A stretch of DNA of 64,000 nucleotides from Hoeflea ulvae (GTDB lineage Bacteria > Pseudomonadota > Alphaproteobacteria > Rhizobiales > Rhizobiaceae), in the NCBI RefSeq assembly GCF_026619435.1, contig NZ_JAOVZQ010000001.1:4099501-4163500 (forward strand), in the 5' to 3' direction. Numbering within the stretch: the stretch's first letter is position 1; every line of letters begins with the position of its first letter. The notes beneath the pieces were generated by a model. It worked only from the letters and a program-made list of their open reading frames with translations, had not been told where the DNA came from and did not search any database. The position numbers and the translations under genes were made by a program. Of the stretch, positions 1-8,477 are shown piece by piece.

Positions 1-467
1 ACCTGACCCCGGTGCTCGACAACCGCCGCAGCCAGACCGATCCCGACACGCGGCTATTTCACCGCGCTTTGCAGATTGCCTGCGAGCGCCACGAGGTCGC
101 CGACCACCCGAAGTTCAAGGAATGGTGCGACGAATATTTCTTCCTGCCCCACCGCAACGAGCCGCGCGGCACCGGCGGCATTTTCTACGACTGGCAGCAC
201 TCCGCCGAGGAAGCCGGCGGCTGGGCCGCGGACTTTGCCTTCACCCAGGATGTCGGCCGCGCCTTCAACGTGGTCTACCCCAAGATCGTGCGCGCCAATT
301 TCGAAAAGCCCTGGAACGAGGACGAACGCCGCGAGCAGCTCATCCGCCGCGGCCGCTATGTCGAGTTCAACCTGCTCTATGACCGCGGCACCATCTTCGG
401 CCTGAAGACCGGCGGCAATGTCGCCTCGATCTTGTCCTCGCTGCCGCCGGTGGTGATGTATCCGTAG
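1..467 (+). CDS. hemF: Aerobic coproporphyrinogen III oxidase, C-terminal part (gene runs off the left edge)
   Basis: The visible ~155 residues are the C-terminal half of HemF, which converts coproporphyrinogen III to protoporphyrinogen IX with O2 in haem synthesis, in the cytosol. The segments [37 protein letters not shown] and the tail [23 protein letters not shown] are family hallmarks, and the ending SLPPVVMYP is the normal HemF C-terminus. The reading frame is already open at base 3, so the GTG at 12 is internal and not a start. A strong hairpin begins 15 bases after the stop. The identification is firm; only the N-terminus is missing. Confidence 0.95.
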   Translation, partial: LTPVLDNRRSQTDPDTRLFHRALQIACERHEVADHPKFKEWCDEYFFLPHRNEPRGTGGIFYDWQHSAEEAGGWAADFAFTQDVGRAFNVVYPKIVRANFEKPWNEDERREQLIRRGRYVEFNLLYDRGTIFGLKTGGNVASILSSLPPVVMYP

Positions 468-481
468 CGGTTTCCCGCCCT

Positions 482-530
482 TTTGGCGCGGCGGTACAGT
501 TCAAGTCAGCTTCTGTACTGTCGTGCCAAA
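482..530 (+). other. Strong RNA hairpin downstream of hemF
   Basis: Bases 482-499 pair with 513-530 to give an 18-bp stem around a 13-base loop. Three of the pairs are G-U when read as plus-strand RNA and would be C-A mismatches on the other strand, so the structure favours a plus-strand transcript. It starts 15 bases after the hemF stop codon but is followed by CAGGCGGCGG, not a T run, so it is not a canonical Rho-independent terminator. It may protect the hemF mRNA 3' end, belong to a small RNA, or be a small palindromic repeat. Confidence 0.5.
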
Positions 531-787
531 CAGGCGGCGGACCCCGCTCAACCCCTGTTGCGTGACCGCAACGGTGAGTGCCGAAGCTCTCGCCGGATAG
601 ACAGCAACGCCGCCCGTCACAGACCGGCATATCTGCACCCCGGATCACGCCCGCGGCCGTACACGCTGTAGTTTCAATGATTTGATATGTCATAAAACTG
701 TAACAATCCCCTTGTCAGCAGCGCGATGACAAGACACACTTCCCTATCGTCGGGTCGTTTACAGCCTGACGTCATGGGAGGAAAAAC
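531..787 (+). promoter_or_regulatory. Upstream region of the ABC importer operon with three palindromic motifs
   Basis: No gene is visible between hemF and the importer. Three symmetrical motifs lie before the start at 788: TGA-N9-TCA at 678-692, which matches the core of the RirA iron-responsive (IRO) box of rhizobia; a perfect inverted repeat CTTGTCA-N9-TGACAAG at 711-733; and the palindrome TGACGTCA at 767-774 directly before the Shine-Dalgarno GGGAGG. Which of these is functional cannot be told from sequence alone. An IRO box would support iron control, but the TGA-N9-TCA core is short enough to occur by chance. Confidence 0.4.
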
Positions 788-1813
788 ATGAAACTAACGC
801 TTCTGGCGGGTTTTGCACTCGCCGCGTCAACCGTACTTGGGTCCGGTGTGGCGCTCGCTGACAATGTCACCCTGTATTGCTCCGCCGACGAGACCTGGTG
901 CCAGCTGATGGCCCGCGGTTTCGAGGAGGAAACCGGCATCAGGGTCGACATGACCCGGAAAAGCTCCGGCGAGACCTTTGCCCAGATCAAGGCCGAATCC
1001 TCGAACCCGAAGGGCGATATCTGGTGGGGAGGCACCGGTGACCCGCATCTGCAGGCCGCCAATGAGGGCCTGACCGAGGAATACATGTCGCCGATGCGCG
1101 ACCAGCTCAACGACTGGGCCATCCGCCAGGCCGAAGCCGCCGGCAACAAGACCATCGGCATCTATTCCGGCGCGCTTGGCTTCGGCTACAACAAGGATCT
1201 TCTGGAGAAAAACAACCTGCCGGTTCCGGCCTGCTGGAAGGACCTGACCAAGCCCGAATACAAGGGCCACGTCCAGATGGCCAACCCCAACTCCTCCGGC
1301 ACCGCCTACACCACGCTCGCCACCATGGTGCAGCTGTTCGGCGAAGAGGACGGGTTCCAGTTCATGAAGGACCTGCACAAGAACATCAATCAATACACCA
1401 AATCCGGCTCGGCGCCGATCAAGGCCGCTGGCCTTGGCGAAAACACCATCGGCATCGTCTTCATGCATGATGCCGTCTCGCAATCGGCCAGCGGCTTTCC
1501 GATCGTCACCGTCGCGCCCTGCGAAGGCACCGGTTATGAAATCGGCTCGATGTCGATCATTGCCGGCGGCCGCAATCCGGACTCCGCCCGCAAGTTCTAT
1601 GACTGGGCCCTGAGCGCCGAAGTGCAGTCCCGTGCCAAGGACGTCAAGTCCTTCCAGGTGCCGTCCAACAAGGCGGCGGAACAATCGCCTCTGGCGCCGG
1701 ATCTGTCGACGGTCAAGCTGATCGACTATGACTTCGACAAATACGGCTCGTCCGAGGAGCGCAAGCGCCTGCTCAAGAAGTGGGATGACGACGTCTCGGT
1801 TCTGCCCCAGTAA
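788..1813 (+). CDS. ABC transporter periplasmic substrate-binding protein (AfuA/FbpA-like)
   Basis: 341 residues with a clear signal peptide (about 1-24, hydrophobic core LTLLAGFALAASTVLGSG, cleavage near ALA-DN), so it acts in the periplasm. The mature start VTLYCSADETWCQ and the stretch SSGETFAQIKAE...PKGDIWWGGTGDPHLQAA are typical of the ferric-type cluster of extracellular solute-binding proteins. Two nearby cysteines may form a disulfide. It is the first gene of a three-gene importer; the permease starts 5 bases after its stop. The start ATG is preceded by GGGAGGAAAAAC. Relatives annotated as iron-binding include AfuA, later shown to bind sugar phosphates, so the substrate stays open. 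Confidence 0.88.
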   Translation: MKLTLLAGFALAASTVLGSGVALADNVTLYCSADETWCQLMARGFEEETGIRVDMTRKSSGETFAQIKAESSNPKGDIWWGGTGDPHLQAANEGLTEEYMSPMRDQLNDWAIRQAEAAGNKTIGIYSGALGFGYNKDLLEKNNLPVPACWKDLTKPEYKGHVQMANPNSSGTAYTTLATMVQLFGEEDGFQFMKDLHKNINQYTKSGSAPIKAAGLGENTIGIVFMHDAVSQSASGFPIVTVAPCEGTGYEIGSMSIIAGGRNPDSARKFYDWALSAEVQSRAKDVKSFQVPSNKAAEQSPLAPDLSTVKLIDYDFDKYGSSEERKRLLKKWDDDVSVLPQ

Positions 1814-1818
1814 CCGGC

Positions 1819-4059
1819 GTGCGTCGCAGGCAGGAAACCGCAAATGTCCACCCGGCCGTCATTCTCTGGATGGCGGTCGGCTGGATCGGCTATGCCGTGC
1901 TGCCCTGGTACGGTCTTCAGGACAATTTCTTTGCGTTCTCCTGGGTTCTTGACGGCTATCCGTTTGACGCGGAATTCGCCCCGGCCCTGTTCCTTGTCGC
2001 CCAGGGAGAGAAGACCTGGCTGGCGCCGCTGGCGCTTCCGCTGCTGTTGCCGCTGCTGCTCTGGCGCCGGCAAAAGCAGGATCCGGTCTTCGGCTGGCTG
2101 CTCATCGCCATCGGCGCCTTCGGGCTGTTCTGGTTCTTTGCGCAGGGCTATGGCGTAGGTCTGCGTGGCTGGCGATTTGCCTGGATGACCGAGGCCTTCG
2201 GCCCGCTCGACGGCCGCCAGTTCGGCATGGGCTATGGCGCCATGCTGGTCGCCGGCGCCTTCCTGTTCCTGCTGTGCCTGGGCATTGCCGCCCGCGGCGC
2301 GGTGGGCGGCGATGTCTTTGTCGTCAGCACCATCGGCTTCATCATCGCCGTTGTCGGGCTGTTCATCTTCGTGCCGATCGCCCAGATGCTGGCCAGCGCG
2401 CTTGTCACCGAGGAAGGCGGATATTCGCTGTCGGCATTCCTCGCCAAACTGTTTTCCGGCCGGATCTGGAGTCTGGGCTGCATCACCAGCGGCACTCGCT
2501 GCGGCGTGGCCTGGAACTCGCTGTTTCTGGCCGTCGTCATCGGTTTCATCACCACCGGGCTCGGACTGGTCTTTGCGCTGATCGCCACCCGCACCAATGT
2601 CCGCTTCCAGCGCGTGCTGCGGGCGCTCACTGTGCTGCCGGTGATCACCCCGCCCTTCGTCATCGGGCTTGCCATCATCCTGCTGTTCGGCCTGTCCGGC
2701 GTTGTCACCCAGGGATTTTCCTGGATGTTCGATGTCCAGGCAACACGCTGGGTCTACGGCCTGCCCGGCCTGATGATCGCCCAGACACTGGCCTTCACGC
2801 CGATTGCCTTTCTGGTGCTGATCGGCGTGGTCGAAGGCGTCAGCCCCTCGATGGAAGAAGCGGCTCAAACCCTGCGCGCCAACCGCTGGCAGACATTCTG
2901 GACGGTCTCGCTGCCGCTGATGCGGCCGGGCCTTGCCAATGCCTTCCTGCTCGGCTTCATCGAAAGCATGGCCGATTTCGGCAATCCGCTGGTGCTGGGC
3001 GGCAATTTCGATGTGCTGTCGACGGAGATCTTCTTTGCCATTGTCGGCGCCCAATATGACCAGTCGCAGGCCGCCATCCTCGCCATCGTGCTGCTGATCT
3101 TCACGCTTAGTGCCTTTTACGCCCAGCGCTTCTGGCTCGGCAAGAAATCCTACACCACCGTCGCGGGCAAGGGTGACGCCGGTGTCCACCCGCCCCTGCC
3201 CCGCGGCCTGACCATCGTCATCACCGCGCTCGCGTCCTTCTGGATCCTGGTCACGGTGGTGGTCTATGCAACGATCTTCTACGGCAGTTTCGTCAAGCTC
3301 TGGGGCGTCGACACCTCGCTGACCTTCGATCACTACATCCAGGCATTCGCCATCGGCTGGAACGAGTTCGGCCTGCATCTGAAGGGTTCGGCCTGGGCCT
3401 CGTTCTGGACCACCATCTGGATTGCCCTGGCCGCTGCCCCGCTGACCGCCATCCTCGGCCTGCTCACCGCCTATCTGCTGTCGCGCCAGCGCTTTGCCGG
3501 CAAGAACGCCTTCGAATTCGGCACCATGCTGTCCTTTGCCATTCCCGGAACGGTGATCGGCGTCGCCTATGTGATTGCCTTCAACCTGCCGCCGATCGAA
3601 CTCACCGGCACCGCCCTGATCCTGATCCTGTCCTTCATCTTCCGCAACATGCCGGTGGGTGTGCGCGCCGGCGTGGCCTCGATGTCGCAGCTCGACAAGA
3701 GTCTCGACGAATCCTCGCTGACGCTGGGCGCCAATTCGTTCCAGACCTTCATCCGCATCATCCTGCCGCTGCTGCGGCCGGCCATTCTCGCGGCCCTGGT
3801 CTATTCCTTCGTGCGCGCCATGACCGCCATCAGCGCGGTGATCTTCCTGGTCAGCGCCCGCTACAACCTGTCGACCAGCTACATCGTCGGCCGCGTCGAG
3901 AACAATGAATATGGCATCGCCATTGCCTATGCGACGGCGCTGATCTTCGTCATGCTCGCCGTCATCGGCGCCATGCAGTTTCTCGTCGGCCGGCGGGACA
4001 TCGGCCGCCGCGGCACCGGCCATGCAGACAAACCAATCGCAATTGTGGGAGGCGGCTAA
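1819..4059 (+). CDS. ABC transporter permease, fused two-domain type (AfuB/FbpB-like)
   Basis: 746 residues, a polytopic inner-membrane protein. An N-terminal block of about four to six hydrophobic segments precedes two binding-protein-dependent permease domains (roughly residues 215-435 and 500-725). Each has an EAA-type loop: EGVSPSMEEAAQTLRANRWQTFWTV in the first and a loop around SLDESSLTLGANSFQTF in the second. The GTG start at 1819 is the most upstream in-frame start after the preceding gene; an ATG at 1870 is an alternative. The extra N-terminal membrane block makes it longer than classical FbpB/SfuB and resembles the AfuB layout. It pairs with the binding protein before it and the ATPase that begins at the very next base. 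Confidence 0.87.
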   Translation: MRRRQETANVHPAVILWMAVGWIGYAVLPWYGLQDNFFAFSWVLDGYPFDAEFAPALFLVAQGEKTWLAPLALPLLLPLLLWRRQKQDPVFGWLLIAIGAFGLFWFFAQGYGVGLRGWRFAWMTEAFGPLDGRQFGMGYGAMLVAGAFLFLLCLGIAARGAVGGDVFVVSTIGFIIAVVGLFIFVPIAQMLASALVTEEGGYSLSAFLAKLFSGRIWSLGCITSGTRCGVAWNSLFLAVVIGFITTGLGLVFALIATRTNVRFQRVLRALTVLPVITPPFVIGLAIILLFGLSGVVTQGFSWMFDVQATRWVYGLPGLMIAQTLAFTPIAFLVLIGVVEGVSPSMEEAAQTLRANRWQTFWTVSLPLMRPGLANAFLLGFIESMADFGNPLVLGGNFDVLSTEIFFAIVGAQYDQSQAAILAIVLLIFTLSAFYAQRFWLGKKSYTTVAGKGDAGVHPPLPRGLTIVITALASFWILVTVVVYATIFYGSFVKLWGVDTSLTFDHYIQAFAIGWNEFGLHLKGSAWASFWTTIWIALAAAPLTAILGLLTAYLLSRQRFAGKNAFEFGTMLSFAIPGTVIGVAYVIAFNLPPIELTGTALILILSFIFRNMPVGVRAGVASMSQLDKSLDESSLTLGANSFQTFIRIILPLLRPAILAALVYSFVRAMTAISAVIFLVSARYNLSTSYIVGRVENNEYGIAIAYATALIFVMLAVIGAMQFLVGRRDIGRRGTGHADKPIAIVGGG

Positions 4060-5136
4060 GTGAGCGTCATAGGCAGCAACGCCGCATCGGTGGAATTTCG
4101 CGATGTCACCAAGATCTACCCCAATGCCAAGGTGGCGGCGGTGGACCGCATCTCGCTGACCGTGGAACAGGGAAAACTGGTGACGCTGCTCGGACCCTCG
4201 GGCTGCGGCAAGACCACCACTCTCAGGATGATCGCCGGGCTGGAAATGGTCTCCTCCGGCCAGATCCTGATCGGCGGAGAGGATGTCACCAAACTTCCCG
4301 CCACCGACCGCGACGTGTCGATGGTGTTCCAGTCCTATGCGCTGTTTCCGCATATGAGCGTGCGCGAAAATGTCGAATACGGGCTCAAATTCTCAGGCTA
4401 CCCGAAGAAGGAAGTCGGCGAGCGGGCGATGGCGGGCCTGCAATTGGTCGGGCTGCAGGATTTCGGCGCCCGGCTGCCCAGCCAGCTCTCGGGCGGCCAG
4501 CAACAGCGCGTGGCCGTCGCGCGGGCGCTGGTGCTGGAGCCGCAGGTGCTTTTGTTTGACGAACCTTTGTCCAATCTCGACGCCAAGCTGCGCCGCCAGG
4601 TGCGCGAGGATATTCGCGACATCCAGACCAAGCTCGGCCTGACCGTGGTCTATGTCACCCATGACCAGGAAGAGGCGCTGGCCGTCTCCGACCGGATCAT
4701 CGTCATGAACAATGCGGTGATCGCCCAGGAAGGCACCCCGCGCGATCTCTATGACGCGCCGATCAACGGCTTTGTCGCCGATTTCATCGGCGAGGCCAAT
4801 CTGCTTGACTGCGAGATCGAGAGCGTCGCTGATGAACGCGCGACCACGGTGCTCGGCCCGGTCCGCCTCGAGCTGCCCTCACGCGGCATGAAGCCTGGGC
4901 CGGCCAGGCTTGCCATCCGGCCAGGCCGCCTTGAACTGGTCAAGGCCGGAACGCCAAACGCGCTTCCGGCGCGGCTGACCAAGGTCACCTATGTCGGCCG
5001 GCATCTCGAATGCTTTGCCGAGACCGCCATAGGCCCGGTCTTTGCCGTGTGCAACGATGTCGACGCGCCCTTTGCCGCCGGCGACGACATTGCGCTGAAT
5101 TTCCCCGAGCGCGGCACGGTGCTTATTTCCGGCTGA
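4060..5136 (+). CDS. ABC transporter ATP-binding protein (AfuC/FbpC-like)
   Basis: 358 residues. Walker A GPSGCGKT (about 45-52), Q-loop Q91, signature LSGGQQQR (143-150), Walker B VLLFDEP (163-169) and the H-loop YVTHDQEEAL are all intact; the last ~110 residues form a TOBE-like regulatory region. It energises import by the two preceding gene products at the cytoplasmic face of the membrane. It starts with GTG directly after the permease stop (TAA|GTG), with GGGAGG inside the permease coding end acting as the ribosome-binding site, so the two are translationally coupled. Family membership is firm; the transported substrate is not shown by this subunit. Confidence 0.9.
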   Translation: MSVIGSNAASVEFRDVTKIYPNAKVAAVDRISLTVEQGKLVTLLGPSGCGKTTTLRMIAGLEMVSSGQILIGGEDVTKLPATDRDVSMVFQSYALFPHMSVRENVEYGLKFSGYPKKEVGERAMAGLQLVGLQDFGARLPSQLSGGQQQRVAVARALVLEPQVLLFDEPLSNLDAKLRRQVREDIRDIQTKLGLTVVYVTHDQEEALAVSDRIIVMNNAVIAQEGTPRDLYDAPINGFVADFIGEANLLDCEIESVADERATTVLGPVRLELPSRGMKPGPARLAIRPGRLELVKAGTPNALPARLTKVTYVGRHLECFAETAIGPVFAVCNDVDAPFAAGDDIALNFPERGTVLISG

Positions 5137-5148
5137 AGCCTGCCGCGG

Positions 5149-5943
5149 TCACCGCGCCGATTTGAAGCTTGATTCCGCGATCTCCTTGATCTCGCCGAAT
5201 ATGTTGGCACCGCCGGCGATCACCACGGTGCCCTGGTCCAGGCTGGTGGCCGGATCGGGCTTGACGATCCTGCCACCGGCTTCCTCGATCATCAGCAATC
5301 CGGCGACGCAGTCCCACGAATTCATGTGTTCTTCGATATAGCCCAGCAGGCGCCCGGCCGCGACATAGGCCAGCATCAGCGCGCCCGAGGCATTGCGGAA
5401 GAACACGCCGCCGCGCTCGATCACCGTGGCAACGGCCGTTGCGGCAGCCATGCCCGGCACCCGCACGGAGAATCCGATGCCGATCGATCCCTGCCCGATG
5501 TCGCCGGTCTCCACTGTGCGCAGCGGCTTGCCGTTGACAAAGGCGCCGCCGCCCTTCGACGCGGTGAACATTTCCCCCGACGCCGGCTCGAAGATCACCC
5601 CGATCACCGCTTCGCCGTCCTTGGCGCAGGCGATCGCCACGCACCATTGCGGAATTCCGCGGACAAAATTGGCGGTGCCGTCGATCGGATCGATCACCCA
5701 GTCATAGCCGCTGGTGCCGTGCTTGCGGCCATGTTCCTCGCCGACAATGCCGTCCTCGGGATAATGCTCGGCAAGCGCCGCGCGGATCAGCGTTTCGGTG
5801 TCCTTGTCGGCATTGGAGACGAGGTCCTGATGGCCCTTGCTTTCAATCACCAGGGTGTCGATTGCCTGAAAATGTTGCTTGGCGAAGGCGCCGGCCTTGC
5901 GGGCAAGCTCAATGGCGAAGTCCAGTCTGTCTTGGTCGCTCAC
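5149..5943 (-). CDS. Inositol monophosphatase family protein
   Basis: 264 residues from the GTG at 5943; the open frame continues to an ATG at 6036, but that extension is proline-rich and not family-like. Metal-binding motifs of the Li+-sensitive, Mg2+-dependent phosphatase superfamily are present: GEEHG (about 68-72), DPIDGTANF (85-93) and the C-terminal NSWDCVAGLLMIEEAGG. Members hydrolyse inositol-1-phosphate, histidinol-phosphate or similar substrates in the cytosol; the sequence does not settle which. It is convergent with the ABC importer, with only 12 bases between the stops. Confidence 0.87.
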   Translation of the reverse strand: MSDQDRLDFAIELARKAGAFAKQHFQAIDTLVIESKGHQDLVSNADKDTETLIRAALAEHYPEDGIVGEEHGRKHGTSGYDWVIDPIDGTANFVRGIPQWCVAIACAKDGEAVIGVIFEPASGEMFTASKGGGAFVNGKPLRTVETGDIGQGSIGIGFSVRVPGMAAATAVATVIERGGVFFRNASGALMLAYVAAGRLLGYIEEHMNSWDCVAGLLMIEEAGGRIVKPDPATSLDQGTVVIAGGANIFGEIKEIAESSFKSAR

Positions 5944-6201
5944 GGAATATCCAGCTTGTTGGGGAGAAGATGGCGGCAATGCTATGCCAAGCTCGCGCCT
6001 CTGACCAGCCCGCTCGATCATGCTTGTGGCAGGCATTCCTGGCCCGGACGGTATGGACTAGACCCTGCCTCGCCTGCCGATGTACCCGGAAATGACTGCC
6101 GGATGTGCCAGAAGACCGGTTTTGTGCTATATTGTCTTTCCGTCGGCCGGTGCGCCGGCAGAGGCGGGTTTCCTGTTCTGGCTAAGAAGAAGGAGATAGC
6201 C

Positions 6202-6387
6202 ATGAAGACCTTCCATTGCGGATCTCTCGTTCCCGGTTGCGAATGGCACACCCGGGCGGACAGCGAAGCGGACATCGTGGCGCGCACGGTGGATCATCTG
6301 CGCCAGTCTCACGGCGAAACCATCATCCGGCCATCCATCGTCGAGCAGATCAAGGCGCGGATAGGCGACGAAAAAGACGCCGCCTGA
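6202..6387 (+). CDS. Small DUF1059 family protein
   Basis: 61 residues, soluble, of unknown function. The pattern FHCGSLVPGCEWHTRADSE followed by VARTVDHLRQSHGE and the C-terminal VEQIKARI is characteristic of DUF1059, whose two cysteines and histidines suggest metal binding (inference). The ATG at 6202 is preceded by AAGGAGATAGC, a very good ribosome-binding site that fixes the start although the frame is open for hundreds of bases upstream. It is monocistronic, divergent from the upstream phosphatase gene and convergent with the J-domain gene. Confidence 0.82.
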   Translation: MKTFHCGSLVPGCEWHTRADSEADIVARTVDHLRQSHGETIIRPSIVEQIKARIGDEKDAA

Positions 6388-6509
6388 TCATCCCGATGAC
6401 GCGTCTGCCGTCGTCCCGCAGGCGTCAGCTCGTCACCGGAATGGCATGAAAATATCGGACGGACGGCCCGCCCCTTGGTGCGGACCTGGCATCAGTCGTG
6501 GCCGATGCC

Positions 6510-6965
6510 TCACGGCTGTTTCAGGTGGATCACCCGCAATGCGTCGTCGATCAGCAGATTGGCGATCTTCATCCGGGTGGTTGCAGCCTCGCGCCATTCC
6601 TCCGGCGCACGGTCGGGATGGTTGAGGCGGGCAAAATTTCGCCGTTTCAGATGCAGTTGTGCCACCGTGTCCGAAGCCTTGAGCGCGATGTCGGCGGCAA
6701 TCTCCTCGGCGCTGAGCCGTTTGAAGAAGGAAAGATCCGGCGCCGGTTTAGGCGGCGGCGCATAATCATCGTCCTGATAAGCCGACCAGGCGCCCTCGCC
6801 CGTCTCGCTGGTGCGCCAGTCCGCCGGGCCGGAACCGGCGCCGACAAAGCCGGCATTCAGCCCGCGGATCCCGGTCCAAGGCGCCGAGGCCGGCACCGCG
6901 GCATCGGCCCGGTCCCGGTCCAGCCGGTCCAGAACAACCTCAAACGTGCTCAGACCCAGAATCAT
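6510..6965 (-). CDS. J-domain-like protein (DnaJ-type cochaperone fold)
   Basis: 151 residues from the ATG at 6965 (an upstream start at 7031 would add 22 unlikely residues). The C-terminal ~65 residues, AEEIAADIALKASDTVAQLHLKRRNFARLNHPDRAPEEW followed by KIANLLIDDALR, contain the HPD tripeptide between two helices as in J domains, which stimulate Hsp70 ATPase activity. The N-terminal half is acidic and proline-rich and probably unstructured. The inverted layout (J domain at the C-terminus) and the lack of a G/F or zinc region set it apart from true DnaJ. The client or partner is unknown. Confidence 0.7.
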   Translation of the reverse strand: MILGLSTFEVVLDRLDRDRADAAVPASAPWTGIRGLNAGFVGAGSGPADWRTSETGEGAWSAYQDDDYAPPPKPAPDLSFFKRLSAEEIAADIALKASDTVAQLHLKRRNFARLNHPDRAPEEWREAATTRMKIANLLIDDALRVIHLKQP

Positions 6966-7226
6966 CTTGCAGCCCTGCCTCGTCAACAGCTCGGATCCGG
7001 GTGCCCGGGCCGGGTCCGCACGCAATTGCACGGATATCCGGCAGGGGCTGGCCTCGACTGCCCACCCGCATGGACGGCCGTCTCACGCGCGCCTCCACGC
7101 AACGATGGTTAGCAAAGCAAAGTTAACAATACGCTTGGATCTGCCGCAGCATCGGGCGCCCGCCTGGCCGCGAGACGATCACGCCGGCGCCATCATGGCA
7201 TCAGCCAGGAGCCTGGCAGCTTCGGC

Positions 7227-8477
7227 TCAATCGAGCCCGGCCATCAGGGCCGCCTTGTCGAGGGCGAAATTGCTGTCGATCCAGCGTTCTTCCAGTGCCG
7301 CCAGTTGCGCGCCCATTTCCGGGCCCGGCGACATTCCCCTGGCAATCAGGTCGGCGCCTGCGACCGGAAATTGCGGACGTTGCCAGTTGAGCGCACGCGC
7401 CAGATGGCGGCTGTGGCCGGCCGCATCGGTCAGCGCCGCGCTGTCGGTCTCGGTGCGGGTCCGGGCCGACACCAGCGACAGCCTTATCCGGTCGATCAGC
7501 GCGGCGGCGCCGTACCGGTACAACAGCCGGTCCAGCGCGGTGATCGCCATCGTTGGCTGGACCACCGGCGCCGCGGCCCAGTTTGCCAGCCGGTCGGCCT
7601 CCGCCCGCGACATCTTCAACCGCGCCGCCAGCGCGCGCATCCGCTCCGCATCCGGCGGCACGATCGCCATCAGCCGCAGCATCGGGTCCGGCTCCCAGTC
7701 GAGCGCCGCCTCCGTCGCCACCAGGCCGCCGATGGAATCAATGCCCCATTTCTCGCTTTCGGGCAGCACCGCAGTCAGCACGCCGGCCTGGCGCATCCAC
7801 AGCATCGCCCGTCCCGGATCGCGGGCTTCCAGCAATCGCTTGAGCTCTTTCCACACCCGCTCGGCCGAGAGCTTTGCCAGGCTGTCGCGCGCCCGCGCGC
7901 AGGCTTTCAGCGCGGCGGCATCGGGCCGGCCGCTGCCGTAATGGGCAAAGAAGCGGAAATAGCGCAGGATCCGCAAATGGTCCTCCCGGATGCGGTCATC
8001 CGCATTGCCGATAAACCGCACGGTGCGGGTCTCGACGTCGTCCAGCCCGCCCACCAGGTCGATGACCGTACCGCTCTGGTCGGCATAGAGCGCATTGATG
8101 GTGAAATCCCGCCGCTCGGCGTCAACCTGCCAGTCACGCCCGAAATTGACCTTGGCGCGCCTTCCATCGGTCTCCGCATCATGGCGCAGCGTGGTGATCT
8201 CGAAGCCGCGGCCCTCGATCACCAGCGTCACCGTGCCATGGTCGATGCCGGTCGGCACCGGCCGGATTCCGGCCGCCCTGGCCCGTGCCATCACCTGCTC
8301 CGGCGCCCAGGTCGTGGCCAGGTCGGTGTCCGACACCGGCAGTCCCATCAGCGCATTGCGAACAGCGCCGCCCACCACCCGCACCTCTTCCCCCTCGGCA
8401 TTAAGCAGCGCAAAGATCCGGACAAGAGCCGGGTCCTTGAACCAGGATTCTGCGGCGACGCTTGCAGCGGTGCTCAT
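7227..8477 (-). CDS. CCA tRNA nucleotidyltransferase / poly(A) polymerase family
   Basis: 416 residues. The N-terminal nucleotidyltransferase head has VRVVGGAVRNALMG and the metal-binding DTDLATTW; FEITTLRHD and the DLRILRYFRF-like segment (REDHLRILRYFRFFAHYG) follow, then a helical C-terminal RNA-binding region. Such enzymes add or repair the 3' CCA end of tRNA in the cytosol; the poly(A) polymerase relatives cannot be fully excluded by sequence. Its ATG overlaps the stop of the upstream Nudix gene (bases 8474-8477), so it is the last gene of a three-gene minus-strand operon with the Nudix and DUF1285 genes. Confidence 0.92.
   Translation of the reverse strand: MSTAASVAAESWFKDPALVRIFALLNAEGEEVRVVGGAVRNALMGLPVSDTDLATTWAPEQVMARARAAGIRPVPTGIDHGTVTLVIEGRGFEITTLRHDAETDGRRAKVNFGRDWQVDAERRDFTINALYADQSGTVIDLVGGLDDVETRTVRFIGNADDRIREDHLRILRYFRFFAHYGSGRPDAAALKACARARDSLAKLSAERVWKELKRLLEARDPGRAMLWMRQAGVLTAVLPESEKWGIDSIGGLVATEAALDWEPDPMLRLMAIVPPDAERMRALAARLKMSRAEADRLANWAAAPVVQPTMAITALDRLLYRYGAAALIDRIRLSLVSARTRTETDSAALTDAAGHSRHLARALNWQRPQFPVAGADLIARGMSPGPEMGAQLAALEERWIDSNFALDKAALMAGLD

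Noticed and set aside
468..787. Cobalamin or other known riboswitch before the importer
   Set aside because: No conserved box of a known riboswitch class was found; only palindromic protein-site-like motifs and one hairpin.
1726..4353. 875-codon minus-strand open frame opposite the ABC permease
   Set aside because: Low-complexity Asp/Gly/Gln/His-rich translation, a reverse-strand shadow of the high-GC permease gene; no family feature.
5326..6201. Plus-strand frame leading into the DUF1059 gene
   Set aside because: Antisense of the phosphatase gene; the true start is the ATG at 6202 with a strong ribosome-binding site.
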